Made by a program: the position numbers and the translations under genes. The notes below the pieces were generated by a model. That model was given only the letters and a program-made list of their open reading frames with translations, was not told where the DNA came from and made no database searches. Positions 25,131 to 33,624 of a DNA stretch of 64,000 bases are shown here, piece after piece (the stretch's first letter is position 1; every line of letters starts with the position of its first letter). The DNA is from Faeciplasma sp045660445 (lineage in GTDB: Bacteria; Bacillota; Clostridia; Oscillospirales; Ruminococcaceae): positions 1 to 64,000 of the forward strand of contig JAZRDR010000009.1 of NCBI GenBank assembly GCA_045660445.1, written 5' to 3'.

Positions 25131-25245
25131 TTATGCACGCTGTGCATAAGCGTCCGCAAAAACGGACAGTTCATTTTTAAAACTTCGCTGTTGTGCCGTT
25201 TGGCAGTCGAAAGCCTCGATTGTCAGGCGGCATTTTCATTTTTTC
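25131..25245 (+). terminator. Three hairpins ending in a strong terminator-like stem
   Basis: TTATGCAC-gct-GTGCATAA (25131-25149), GTCCG-caaaaa-CGGAC (25152-25167), then a 17-bp stem TGCCGTTTGGCAGTCGA (25194-25210), loop AAGCC, TCGATTGTCAGGCGGCA (25216-25232) followed by TTTTCATTTTTT. The large stem uses four G-U wobbles that would be A-C mismatches on the other strand, so it is an RNA structure of the plus strand. It probably ends the DUF6062 transcript; a separate small RNA is an alternative. Confidence 0.7.
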
Positions 25246-25408
25246 ACATCTCGAAAAACAACGGTTTTGCGAGGTTTGCGCTTTGTGATTTTTAGGCAAA
25301 ACCAAGGATTTTGTCGATTTTTGTGAATATAAGGTTTATACTGTCGGTAAACATGGGATTTCGTGTGCGGTTAAAAGACAAATGCTGAAAAATAGCGGTT
25401 TTGTTAAC

Positions 25409-25495
25409 TTATCAACCGAGTTTTCAACATTTTCAACTTCAAAATCAAATCATTTTCAACGCTTTCAACAGTGTTTTCAACATTCGTGTTGAAAA
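25409..25495. repeat. Cluster of seven YTWTCAAC octamers
   Basis: Copies at 25409 (TTATCAAC), 25421, 25430, 25453 (TTTTCAAC), 25462 (CTTTCAAC), 25474 (TTTTCAAC) and inverted at 25488-25495 (GTTGAAAA). Several extend to TTTTCAACA, one base from a DnaA-box variant TTTTCCACA. The 340 bases around it (25246-25587) hold no gene that I can see. It may be a DnaA-binding cluster or the operator array of the gene that starts at 25588. Confidence 0.55.
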
Positions 25496-25587
25496 TCAGC
25501 ATTACAGCTTGTATATTTTTTGCCTTCAAAACCAATAATTCAGTATGATTATTTGAAAATATTAAGCTGAAAAGAGGAAAGATCAAT

Positions 25588-25860
25588 ATGCTTAAAGGTG
25601 TTACAAAAAGAACGATCGAGGTTAAGAGCCCCGATAACAAATATTTCGAGGGGGCTTTGCTGTTTATTCGCCCAAATGCCGCAAAAAGCGGAGCGTTTGC
25701 CAAGCAGGAAGCAACCAAATTTTTAGATGGCTTTGGCGGCTTTGATAACAAAAAAGTTAAGAGCATGAGAGCCTTAATAACCATTTTGCTGATCGCCTTG
25801 GGGCTGTGTATTGCCGCGCTTATCGTTTTGTTGATTCTTTACACAAAAACAGTGCTGTGA
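25588..25860 (+). CDS. Small membrane protein of unknown function
   Basis: 90 residues, not recognised. The first 60 residues are soluble and basic-to-neutral (EVKSPDNKYFEGALLFIRPN, FLDGFGGFDNKK); residues about 62-86 form one transmembrane helix (LITILLIALGLCIAALIVLLILY), with a 4-residue tail. AAAGAGGAAAGA lies upstream of the ATG. It has a cluster of TTTTCAAC repeats in its upstream region and is followed by the rlmB promoter. Confidence 0.65.
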   Translation: MLKGVTKRTIEVKSPDNKYFEGALLFIRPNAAKSGAFAKQEATKFLDGFGGFDNKKVKSMRALITILLIALGLCIAALIVLLILYTKTVL

Positions 25861-25888
25861 TTTTGTCAATAATTCGAGAAAAAAAGTC

Positions 25889-25917
25889 TTTTCAAAAAGC
25901 ACAATATGTGGTATACT
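25889..25917 (+). promoter_or_regulatory. rlmB promoter
   Basis: -35 TTTTCA (25889-25894), 17-base spacer, -10 TATACT (25912-25917), 45 bases before the start codon. Confidence 0.55.
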
Positions 25918-25961
25918 ATTAACTGTATAAGTATAATATTTGACACTGAAGGACTTTAATC

Positions 25962-26783
25962 ATGGAAAAACGACCTTACAAAAAGTTTAACAATACAAAA
26001 CCCGACGATATGAAAAAGAAGATCGAGCCGGAACGCACCGAAATCGAGGAAAACCAAAACCTTATAATCGGCAGAAATCCGGTTATCGAGGCTCTTAAGG
26101 CAGACAAGCTTATCGACACGATCTTTGTCAACCGCGAGGGTGGCGGTTCGCTTTCGCTCATCATCAAGATGGCGAAGGAAAAAGAGATCGTCGTTAAAGA
26201 AGTTAGCGAGCAAAAGCTTTCTAACATGACCTCGGGCGCTCATCAGGGCGTTATCGCAATGGGTGCTTGCGCCGAATACGTCGAGATCGAGGATATTTTC
26301 GCTCTTGCCAAGGAAAGAAACGAGGACCCGTTTATTATAATCTGCGATGAGATCGAAGACCCTCACAATTTGGGTGCGATCATCAGAACCGCAGAAAGTG
26401 CAGGCGCACACGGAATTATCATTCCCAAAAGAAGAAGCGCATCGCTTAATCACACCGTCTTTAAAACCTCGGCAGGTGCGGCAAGCTGGCTTCCCGTAGC
26501 ACGTGTTCCAAACCTCGTAGCTGCCATTGAAGAGCTTAAGCAAAACGGTGTTTGGATATACGGTACCGATGCCTCTGGTGAGGATTATAACAAAGCAAAC
26601 CTTACGGGACCCATCGGATTGGTCATCGGATCGGAAGGCTTTGGAATGGGCAAACTTATCGCAAGCAAATGCGATTTCATGCTTAAGCTTCCGATGAAAG
26701 GAAAGATAACCTCGCTTAACGCTTCAGTTGCCGCAGGAATCTTCATGTATGAGATAGTAAGACAGCGCGACTTAAAGAAATAA
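25962..26783 (+). CDS. rlmB: 23S rRNA (guanosine-2'-O)-methyltransferase, RlmB/TrmH family
   Basis: 273 residues. A basic N-terminal tail (1-25) precedes the substrate-binding domain (NLIIGRNPVIEALKADKLIDTIFV) and a SPOUT methyltransferase domain. SPOUT motifs: DEIEDPHNLGAIIRTAESAGAHGIIIPKR (around 128-156), IGLVIGSEGFGMGKLI and LPMKGKITSLNASVAAGIFMYE, which form the deep-knot SAM site. RlmB methylates G2251 of 23S rRNA; other TrmH paralogues act on tRNA, so the exact target is probable rather than certain. Confidence 0.93.
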   Translation: MEKRPYKKFNNTKPDDMKKKIEPERTEIEENQNLIIGRNPVIEALKADKLIDTIFVNREGGGSLSLIIKMAKEKEIVVKEVSEQKLSNMTSGAHQGVIAMGACAEYVEIEDIFALAKERNEDPFIIICDEIEDPHNLGAIIRTAESAGAHGIIIPKRRSASLNHTVFKTSAGAASWLPVARVPNLVAAIEELKQNGVWIYGTDASGEDYNKANLTGPIGLVIGSEGFGMGKLIASKCDFMLKLPMKGKITSLNASVAAGIFMYEIVRQRDLKK

Positions 26784-26829
26784 GCAGCACACAACTCTTA
26801 ACATAAAAGTTACGGAAGGTAAATGAAAA

Positions 26830-29370
26830 ATGGCTGATAAGAATTTATCTATTGAAGACATTTTGAACGAATACTCTAACAAAGCTCCAACAACCAATGA
26901 TGACACCATCGATCTTGACGGGCTTATAATGTCCGTTTCGGGAGGAGGGGCTGCCTCGCAGAAAACCGAGATGATCGAGGATGTTTTGGAGATTGGTGAC
27001 AACAGCTTTGTTTTCGACCCGGGCGAGCTTGAAGAATCCAAGAATGAGCCTGAAAAAGAAGTTAAGCTTGCGTTTTCCACCAAAGAGGAGCCGGTGCAGG
27101 AATCCCCTGTCGAAGTTGAAGTGAAGGCTTCGAAGGATGTTCCAGGGCTGAGACAGGGCAAATCAACAACTCACGGAACTCAAGCTATCGACAAGGTGCT
27201 CTCTGAAAAAGCAGAGCCGAAAACCATGCATATCGAGGTTCCGAAAGAAGAGAAAAAGGCAGAACCAAAGCCTGCAGAGCAGGAATCGGAAAAGCCGCTT
27301 GACAGCGCACGCATCAAGCCGATGAGCGAAAGCTCCTCGAACACTGCGATGCTTGAAGGTCTTAAGAAGCTTAAGCAGGAGCGCGGAACGCCACGAGTTA
27401 CCGCAAAGATCCCGCCCGTTAACCGAGCTTCAATTGATGACGTTGACCTTGATATCGGTCAGAAGGTTATCCCCAACACCGAGATCGGTATTGACGAAAA
27501 CGCAACCGAAGAAGAGCGTTTGGCATTCTTAAACGCAAAGCGCCGCGAAAGAGTGAAGCAGTTTGTAATAAACTCGGAAGAAGAGGAAGTCATCGACAAG
27601 GATGCTGTTGCAGACTTTAACTCGTTTGAGCAGGCAAGTGAAATGGCAAAGAGCATTGCCTCTTTAAAGGGAAGCTTGGTTGTGAGAGCCTGCGTTTTGT
27701 TTATAACCGCACTTATCAGCGGATATATAACCCTTGCAAACGATCTTAAGCTGCCGCTTGTTGCATTCCTCTCGCGTGCCGAAAATTCGGGAACTGCATA
27801 TTTGTTTGTAAACGTTGTTTTGGGCCTTGCCGCCTGCTTCGTTTCCTATACTGTTATAACCGTGGGGCTTAAAAAGCTCTTCACCTTAAAGGCTGACAGT
27901 GACAGCTTGGCAACCGTTTCCGTTTTATTCTCGATGATTACGGGAATCGTGCTTTTAACTAACTCCGAGCCTGTTCAGCTTCAGCAGGTGCAGTTATACA
28001 TAAGCGTTTCCATTTTGGGCCTTTTGATAAACACCATCGGCAAGCTTCTTATCGTAACAAGAACCGAACGCAATTTCAGATATATTTCGGGCGGATATTC
28101 AAAATATGCCGCTATGCACATTGACGATGAAGAGGTCGCAGGAAAGTTTACAAAGGGTGCTTTAAGTGACTTCCCCTCACTCTCCACCGCAAGAAAGACC
28201 GAATTTGTAAGTGACTTCATCAAAAACAGCTATTCTGCCGACTTGACAGACAGCTTCTGCAAATATTACGTTCCCGTGATCACCGTTATCTCGGTTATCG
28301 TGGGAGTTATTGCGGCATTCGTTCACCCTGAGGCTATCGCGACAGCTCAGCTTAAGCTTTTCTACGCAATGAGCTGTGCTGCCGGAACGCTTGCAATGTG
28401 CTCCTCTGTGGGAATGATGCTTGTAACAAACATTCCTTTGGCAAAGGCCTCGAAGAAATATTTGCAGTCTAGTGCCGTGATGCTTGGATACTCAGCAGTT
28501 GATAAATTCTCGGACACCAACTCCGTTCTTGTTGATGCTGTTGACCTCTTCCCCGACGGAATGGTTGAGATCGTTAACATCAAGCCGGCAAAGAAGGTTC
28601 CGATTGAAGAAGGCATTTTGTACGCTGCATCGCTTTGCTGTCAGACAGAAAGCATTGTAAGATCCGCATTCTATAAAATGATCAAGGGAAAGACAGAGAT
28701 GCTCTATCCCGTTGAAAGCTATATTTACGAGGATGGCTTGGGACTTTCCGGCTGGATCCAGAACAAACGTGTTCTCTTTGGCAACCGTGCTTTGATGGAA
28801 AGTCATTCGATCGAGGGACTTCCCTCCCTTGAAAAAGAAGAACAGTATAAGAAGGAAGCCTCAAACCTTTTGTATCTGTCCATTGGCGGAAGCATCGCAA
28901 TGCTCTTCATCGTTCAGATAAGAGCCTCGATGTCGGTCAAGCGCGCTCTTAACGACTTGGAAAAACAGGGCATCACCGTGATCTTAAGATCGGTTGACTC
29001 GGTATTAAGCATCACCCGACTTGCCGAAATGTTCGAGGTCAGCCCCAATATGTTCAAGCTTTTGCCTTTCAGATTCCACGCTGATTACGATGCTCAGACC
29101 TCTTATATTTCAAAGATGTCCTCGCCCATGATCTATTCGGGACATTTTGCTTCGCTTGCAATGCTCCTTTCGGGAACGAAGAGACTTCTGAAATCGGCAA
29201 CCGTGGGTGTTGCTGTGCAAACGCTCTCAGCACTTTTGGGCGTTGTTTTGGCAGTTGTTATGACACTTGTCGGAAACTTCTCTGGTATGCTGACAGGAAC
29301 AGTCGTGCTGCTTTATAACATTTTGTTTGCACTTATTACAGCTGTTGTTCAGTCGATATCAAAAACTTAA
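26830..29370 (+). CDS. Degenerate P-type-ATPase-like membrane protein
   Basis: 846 residues. Residues 1-270 are acidic, low complexity and probably disordered. From about 278 on it follows the plan of a P1B-type metal ATPase: paired helices, a cytoplasmic insert, the helix pair around CKYYVPVITVISVIVGV, a loop, then LFGNRALMES like the nucleotide domain and a final helix pair (about 780-840). The phosphorylation motif DKTGT is replaced by VLVDAVDLFP (about 565-574), the CPC-type ion motif by CSSVGMM, and GDGxND is missing. It therefore cannot work as a normal ion pump; a scaffold or sensor role is inference. Preceded by GGAAGG and closed by a terminator. Confidence 0.7.
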   Translation: MADKNLSIEDILNEYSNKAPTTNDDTIDLDGLIMSVSGGGAASQKTEMIEDVLEIGDNSFVFDPGELEESKNEPEKEVKLAFSTKEEPVQESPVEVEVKASKDVPGLRQGKSTTHGTQAIDKVLSEKAEPKTMHIEVPKEEKKAEPKPAEQESEKPLDSARIKPMSESSSNTAMLEGLKKLKQERGTPRVTAKIPPVNRASIDDVDLDIGQKVIPNTEIGIDENATEEERLAFLNAKRRERVKQFVINSEEEEVIDKDAVADFNSFEQASEMAKSIASLKGSLVVRACVLFITALISGYITLANDLKLPLVAFLSRAENSGTAYLFVNVVLGLAACFVSYTVITVGLKKLFTLKADSDSLATVSVLFSMITGIVLLTNSEPVQLQQVQLYISVSILGLLINTIGKLLIVTRTERNFRYISGGYSKYAAMHIDDEEVAGKFTKGALSDFPSLSTARKTEFVSDFIKNSYSADLTDSFCKYYVPVITVISVIVGVIAAFVHPEAIATAQLKLFYAMSCAAGTLAMCSSVGMMLVTNIPLAKASKKYLQSSAVMLGYSAVDKFSDTNSVLVDAVDLFPDGMVEIVNIKPAKKVPIEEGILYAASLCCQTESIVRSAFYKMIKGKTEMLYPVESYIYEDGLGLSGWIQNKRVLFGNRALMESHSIEGLPSLEKEEQYKKEASNLLYLSIGGSIAMLFIVQIRASMSVKRALNDLEKQGITVILRSVDSVLSITRLAEMFEVSPNMFKLLPFRFHADYDAQTSYISKMSSPMIYSGHFASLAMLLSGTKRLLKSATVGVAVQTLSALLGVVLAVVMTLVGNFSGMLTGTVVLLYNILFALITAVVQSISKT

Positions 29371-29380
29371 ATGATCGTTA

Positions 29381-29414
29381 AAGCGGCAGAGAATGAATCT
29401 GCCGCTTTTTGTTT
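29381..29414 (+). terminator. Terminator of the pseudo-P-type-ATPase gene
   Basis: AAGCGGCAGA / TCTGCCGCTT, perfect 10-bp stem with a 7-base loop, followed by TTTGTTTTT. Confidence 0.9.
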
Positions 29415-29417
29415 TTC

Positions 29418-29447
29418 TTGACACAAAATAAGCGTGTATATTATAAT
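29418..29447 (+). promoter_or_regulatory. Promoter of the WG-repeat lipoprotein
   Basis: -35 TTGACA (29418-29423), 18-base spacer, -10 TATAAT (29442-29447), 42 bases before the ATG. Confidence 0.7.
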
Positions 29448-29488
29448 TGAATTGTAAGATATATCCGTTATTTAGAAAGGAGAACCGT

Positions 29489-31015
29489 ATGAAAAGGCTT
29501 ATCTGCTTGTTGGCTGTTTTTGCAACTGTGCTTTCGCTTTGCGGATGTCACAAGATGCCAGAAGTCGTTGATGAGGATTACTATCCGTACAATATCTTTA
29601 ATTGCGGGGTTGTTCCTGCAAAGCTCGACGGCAAGTGGGGATATATAAACGAAAAAGGCGAAACAGTTGTCGATTTTCAGTTTGAATATGCAAGCATCTT
29701 CTCCGAATTTGGAGTAGCAGCTGTCAAAATTGACGAAAAATACGGCTATATAGACCTTGACGGTGAATGGATCGTTGAGCCGAAGTTCGACAGAGTCTAT
29801 GGTTTTACTTCAATTGGAATATGCAGAATTAATGTTGACGGGAAGTATGGATACATCGACCTTAACGGCAAATACATCTGTGAGCCGACTTATAGTTTCG
29901 CAAGAGATTTTCAAGACGTAGGTGTAGCAGCTGTTAGATTTGGTACTCAGGACGGATTCATAAATACAAAAGGCAAAATAGTCGTTGAACCGGTATGGGG
30001 ACTTCTTGACAATAAATTTGACTCAACCGGCCACATAACAGTACATGATGAGGATGGCATTGCATATCGCATAGATACCAAAGGAAGAAAAACCAAATAC
30101 GACGGAGATATCATAATTTATGATGATATGGAGTTTGTAAACGGCTTGTCTGTGTATCGAAGCGATGATAAGTGCGGATATGTCAATGAATGTGGTAAAA
30201 TAGTCATTGAGCCGATATATGATTGGGCAGACAATTTTGAGGAAGACGGCACAGCGTGGGTCAAGCTTAATGGAAAAATCGGAAAAATAGACATGAATGG
30301 AGAATTTGTTATCGAACCGATTTTTGATAAATTAATATATGGCGAGGATATCAATTTTCAAGTTGTCGAAATTAATGGAAAATATGGATATATAAACAAG
30401 CAATGTGAAGTAATCATCGATCCAACTTTCGATTACGCGTATGAATTTCATTCGGGCTTAGCACTTGTGAAAGTAGATGAAGAATACAGGTATATAAATG
30501 AAAGCGGAGAGTTTGCATTTGATAAGGCATTCGAGGACGCATGGTTTTTCGCTAATAACGGACTTGCTCCCGTTAAGATAGACGGCTTGTGGGGATATAT
30601 CAACACAAGCGGAGAAGTTGTTATTGAACCTCAATTTGAATTTGCAAGTAATTTTTTGGGATCTGTTGCTTCAATTGAAAAAGGAGAAAAAATGGGCTTC
30701 ATAAATGAAAACGGAGAAGTTATCATTGAGCCTATTCTTGATTACATCTACTATTATCATCTATATAACGAAGAGTGCAGTGGATATTTTACCTTCAGTG
30801 TGGGCGAATATGGAGATAAAAACAGAAAAAACGGATTCATCACCACAAACGGCAATTTTTTAGATCCAAAATTTGATGAATATTTCGATTTCAGAGACGA
30901 TGGATACTGCGTTATGCCGTTTAACAGCAAATATGGAATTATGAATCTTGATGGCGAATGGACAGTTGAGCCGATTTATGAAGACATTATGTTTAATTGG
31001 TATTGGCGTCATTAG
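29489..31015 (+). CDS. WG-repeat lipoprotein
   Basis: 508 residues from the ATG at 29489 (AGAAAGGAGA upstream). Signal peptide with lipobox LSLCGC, so membrane-anchored on the outside. The rest is a run of about a dozen 35-50-residue WG/YG repeats (pattern KWGYIN.KG..V..P.FD.A..F..G.A.V), for example KLDGKWGYINEKGE, DEKYGYIDLDGEW and DGLWGYINTSGEVVIEP, expected to build a beta-propeller-like fold. Such proteins are common in Clostridia and the ligand is unknown. Single gene with its own promoter and terminator. Confidence 0.93.
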   Translation: MKRLICLLAVFATVLSLCGCHKMPEVVDEDYYPYNIFNCGVVPAKLDGKWGYINEKGETVVDFQFEYASIFSEFGVAAVKIDEKYGYIDLDGEWIVEPKFDRVYGFTSIGICRINVDGKYGYIDLNGKYICEPTYSFARDFQDVGVAAVRFGTQDGFINTKGKIVVEPVWGLLDNKFDSTGHITVHDEDGIAYRIDTKGRKTKYDGDIIIYDDMEFVNGLSVYRSDDKCGYVNECGKIVIEPIYDWADNFEEDGTAWVKLNGKIGKIDMNGEFVIEPIFDKLIYGEDINFQVVEINGKYGYINKQCEVIIDPTFDYAYEFHSGLALVKVDEEYRYINESGEFAFDKAFEDAWFFANNGLAPVKIDGLWGYINTSGEVVIEPQFEFASNFLGSVASIEKGEKMGFINENGEVIIEPILDYIYYYHLYNEECSGYFTFSVGEYGDKNRKNGFITTNGNFLDPKFDEYFDFRDDGYCVMPFNSKYGIMNLDGEWTVEPIYEDIMFNWYWRH

Positions 31016-31046
31016 AAAAAGCACCCTTTTTGTGGAGTGCTTTTTT
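31016..31046 (+). terminator. Terminator of the WG-repeat gene
   Basis: AAAAAGCAC pairs with GTGCTTTTT around a 12-base loop directly after the stop codon. Confidence 0.75.
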
Positions 31047-31061
31047 CGACAAATGCTTACA

Positions 31062-31090
31062 TTGACAACCCTCTTGAAAAATAGTATAAT
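31062..31090 (+). promoter_or_regulatory. smpB promoter, perfect sigma-A consensus
   Basis: -35 TTGACA (31062-31067), 17-base spacer, -10 TATAAT (31085-31090), followed by AAAGGAG and the smpB start. Confidence 0.85.
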
Positions 31091-31122
31091 TTACTCTACA
31101 CCACGCGAAAGGAGTGACCGGC

Positions 31123-31596
31123 TTGGCAGATAAAAATAAAAACGCAAACAGAATAATTTCGGAAAACCGCCAGGCAAGGCACGACTATTTCGTTTTGGAA
31201 GCCTTGGAAACAGGAATCGAGCTTGTGGGAACCGAGGTTAAGTCGATGCGTGTTAACGGTGCTAACCTTAAGGACAGCTGGTGCGAAATTTCAGAAGGCG
31301 AGCTGTTTGTTAACGGAATGCATGTTTCGCCATATGAAAAGGGCAACATCTTCAACCGCGACTCGCGCCGTGTAAGAAGGCTTTTGGCTCACAAGTCCGA
31401 GATTCGCAGGCTTTATGATAAAGTAAGGCAAGAGGGGCTTACGCTTATCCCTTTAAAGCTTTATTTTAAAGGATCTAGAGTTAAGGTCGAGGTTGGACTT
31501 TGCAAGGGTAAAAAGCTTTATGACAAGCGTGACGACATGGCAAAGCGCCAGTCTCAACGAGATATTGAAAGAGCATTAAAAGAGAGGAATCAGTAA
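31123..31596 (+). CDS. smpB: SsrA-binding protein SmpB
   Basis: 157 residues from TTG 31123, chosen over GTG 31114 because the GTG lies inside the GAAAGGAG site. Small basic protein that delivers tmRNA to stalled ribosomes. Motifs: NRIISENRQARHDYF, TGIELVGTEVKSMR, NLKDSW, SPYEKGNIFN, RRLLAHKSEI and the basic tail KLYDKRDDMAKRQSQRDIERALK. It lies 600 bases upstream of its RNA partner ssrA; the nitroreductase gene between them overlaps the smpB stop by one base. Confidence 0.97.
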   Translation: MADKNKNANRIISENRQARHDYFVLEALETGIELVGTEVKSMRVNGANLKDSWCEISEGELFVNGMHVSPYEKGNIFNRDSRRVRRLLAHKSEIRRLYDKVRQEGLTLIPLKLYFKGSRVKVEVGLCKGKKLYDKRDDMAKRQSQRDIERALKERNQ

Positions 31597-32123
31597 TGGA
31601 ATTTAAGGACTTGGTTTTTGCAAGACGAAGCATAAGGCAGTATACCGACAGAGCTGTGACCTCTGACGAGCTTTCTTATATAATGAACGCAGCGATCAAT
31701 GCACCAAGTGCATGTAATTTCCAGTCGTGGCATTTTTATATCGTTTCTGATCCCGCAGTTAAAGAGGGCTTTAAGGAATTCTGTGCCGACTGGATAAGCA
31801 CAGCGCCGATTGTTGTTGTGATCTGCACCTCCGGCAAAGAAATGACTGATCGCTGGCCCGCAAAGGCTGAAAAGTTTATAACCCAGGACACAGCACTTGC
31901 AATGCAGAATATGCTTTTGGCTGCTGCTGATATTGGCTTGGGCGGATGCATAATCGGTGCATATGACGACGATAAGTGCCGCGCGCTTTTGAATATTCCT
32001 GCCTGCCACTCTCCTGTTGCGCTGATGCCTATCGGTGAGCCTGCAGTTATCCCTCCCGCAAGAAGCAGAAAGCCTCTTAGCGAAGTGGTGACGTATGTGG
32101 GTGAGGTTAAAGCGCACGAATAA
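31596..32123 (+). CDS. Nitroreductase-family FMN oxidoreductase
   Basis: 175 residues. FMN-binding fold: FARRSIRQYTDRAV (about 8-21) is the typical N-terminal FMN phosphate contact, NAPSACNFQSWHFYIV the second, and QNMLLAAADIGLGGCIIGAY (about 109-128) the third. The C-terminus has LMPIGEPAVIPPARSRKPLSEVV. The family reduces quinones, nitro compounds or flavins; the physiological substrate is unknown. Translationally coupled to smpB (TAATG overlap). Confidence 0.92.
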   Translation: MEFKDLVFARRSIRQYTDRAVTSDELSYIMNAAINAPSACNFQSWHFYIVSDPAVKEGFKEFCADWISTAPIVVVICTSGKEMTDRWPAKAEKFITQDTALAMQNMLLAAADIGLGGCIIGAYDDDKCRALLNIPACHSPVALMPIGEPAVIPPARSRKPLSEVVTYVGEVKAHE

Positions 32124-32192
32124 CGTCATAATATAAAATAACAACGTGCTTCTTTTAACCCTCTGAAAAAGGGCGACTAAGCACGAGAAAAT

Positions 32193-32544
32193 GGGGGCGT
32201 AAAGGTTTCGACGGGGATCTTAAGGACGAATAAGCGAGTAGAGGAAGGCGTCAATCTCTTTAAACGGCGCAACTTTAAATTTTAAACGACAACAATAGTT
32301 TAGAATTGGCTGCTGCTTAATAGCGGCCCGTCCTGCCGATGAGGACCACGGCATCGGTTAGGGCGTCGACTAGTGGTGAACGTTGTGTACCGACGCCCGT
32401 AGGTATGCAATGTATTACGGGATACCAAGCTTGCAAGTCTGCTTGTCGACGTGCAGGCAAGGGAATGCAAAAGATAAGCTACACTCGTAGAAAGTTTTTC
32501 TAAGGGGTTTTCGGACACGGGTTCGATTCCCGTCGCCTCCACCA
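32193..32544 (+). ncRNA. ssrA: Transfer-messenger RNA (tmRNA)
   Basis: 352 bases with encoded CCA. The 5' end GGGGGCG pairs with 3' CGCCTCC-A-CCA as a 7-bp acceptor stem; the TΨC arm sequence GTTCGATTCC is at 32521-32530. The tag frame ends GAC AAC AAT AGT TTA GAA TTG GCT GCT GCT TAA (32288-32320), giving a peptide ending DNNSLELAAA; whether the AAC before it is the resume codon cannot be decided by eye. It rescues stalled ribosomes with SmpB. Antisense ORFs over it are spurious. Confidence 0.97.
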
Positions 32545-32575
32545 TACGTGGGATACGAAAAAGATATATCCCGTT

Positions 32576-32601
32576 AAAAGCCCGATTTATCGGGCTTTTT
32601 T
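32576..32601 (+). terminator. ssrA terminator
   Basis: AAAAGCCCGA-ttta-TCGGGCTTTT followed by T, 32 bases after the tmRNA CCA end. Confidence 0.9.
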
Positions 32602-32697
32602 CATTGTCCAAATGTAAAACTAAAATGTTCATTTCCGTAGATATATTTACTTTCTGACCGGAAACGAACCAGTGAAAAGTAGCCCCCCTCTCCCCTA

Positions 32698-32913
32698 TCA
32701 TCCATTATCTAAAGTTATCACCTTCGCATACCTATACTTGCTCCACTTAAGTGCTTGGCCACATCTGTCGCAATAGTTCTGATATTCTCTTTCTAACGAA
32801 ACCTTGCATCTCGGGCATACTGCAAATGAATACTCTTGATGGACAACCATTTCGCAGACAATCATTGGAGTTTTGTATGACTCGGCATCTATCGTATATG
32901 TATCATGCCGCAT
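32698..32913 (-). CDS. Small zinc-ribbon protein
   Basis: About 71 residues from the ATG at 32913 (an ATG at 32919 is an equal alternative; GGAG is 4 or 10 bases upstream). A CPRC...CDRC zinc ribbon (VCPRCKVSLEREYQNYCDRCG) fills residues about 36-56. Family not recognised. It overlaps the end of the XRE regulator gene by 11-17 bases, so the two are translationally coupled. First protein gene after ssrA. Confidence 0.7.
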   Translation of the reverse strand: MRHDTYTIDAESYKTPMIVCEMVVHQEYSFAVCPRCKVSLEREYQNYCDRCGQALKWSKYRYAKVITLDNG

Positions 32914-33172
32914 TGTCATCACGCTCCGCTTCGCAAATAAGTTCAACCAATTTCTCAATCAGCCCTATTATATCTTCTGCCCGCATCTGGTCAAACAGCA
33001 AAAGCAGAGTAACCGTAGATAAACAACTAACACCACGTTCAAGGTCACTGTATGAACGTGGTGTTAGTTTTAATCTCTTGGACATTACCTCTTGAGAAAT
33101 GTTCAATTCTTTGCGAAAGGCTTTTAAGAAATCTCTTAAGTATTCCTTTACAGCATTTTTGTATGTTCGCAT
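32903..33172 (-). CDS. XRE-family helix-turn-helix regulator
   Basis: 89 residues, preceded by GGAGGT. The HTH occupies about residues 15-60 (AFRKELNISQEVMSKRLKLTPRSYSDLERG, split by the turn), typical of Cro/C1-type DNA binding. The C-terminal helix is acidic. Coupled to the zinc-ribbon gene. Such pairs sit on mobile elements and defence islands; here they precede the CBASS operon in the opposite direction. Confidence 0.85.
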   Translation of the reverse strand: MRTYKNAVKEYLRDFLKAFRKELNISQEVMSKRLKLTPRSYSDLERGVSCLSTVTLLLLFDQMRAEDIIGLIEKLVELICEAERDDNAA

Positions 33173-33624
33173 TATTTAAGACCTCCATATTTCGACAAGT
33201 AATACAGAGATCTTACATTCTGAATCCGTATATAACCACGAGGTGTACCTCGCAAATGTTAATCATTTTGACAGTCAGTGCAATGATTCTGTATGCACCG
33301 CCTATATTATTCTTTTGATACGGCAGATAACGTGATATGTTGATGTGTTCTGCATTGGAATTCACTACCACAACTTATTCTGTCAAATTTTCTATTTGGA
33401 ATCAATTATATTTGCACGAAGTGTTAGTTTTTTGACATGAAAGTCTATCAATGAAAAACAATTATTCGCATCAGCAAAATAACATCAAGATATCATCTAC
33501 AAGAAACATGAAATTACCATTTTTCGTCATGAAATGCACTATGTTTTATAATACAAATTTCTTTTTAAATGATATAATGAGAGTATGAATTTTGTCGAAA
33601 ATCCGTATAGAAGGTAATGTTCAT
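33173..33624. other. Intergenic region, no gene recognised
   Basis: About 450 AT-rich bases between the XRE regulator and a 48-codon ORF. It must hold the regulator's promoter (minus strand). No RNA gene, repeat or convincing coding frame is seen. The low GC content fits accessory DNA. Confidence 0.5.

Noticed and set aside
25409..25495. Chromosomal replication origin
   Set aside because: No dnaA or dnaN nearby, the octamers differ from consensus DnaA boxes and no clear AT-rich unwinding repeat adjoins them.
31590..32144. 184-codon minus-strand ORF opposite the nitroreductase gene
   Set aside because: Shadow of a well-supported FMN enzyme gene.
32300..32701. Minus-strand ORF across tmRNA containing ATGIEPVSE
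   Set aside because: This is the well-known spurious translation opposite tmRNA/tRNA 3' ends; the RNA gene explains the sequence.
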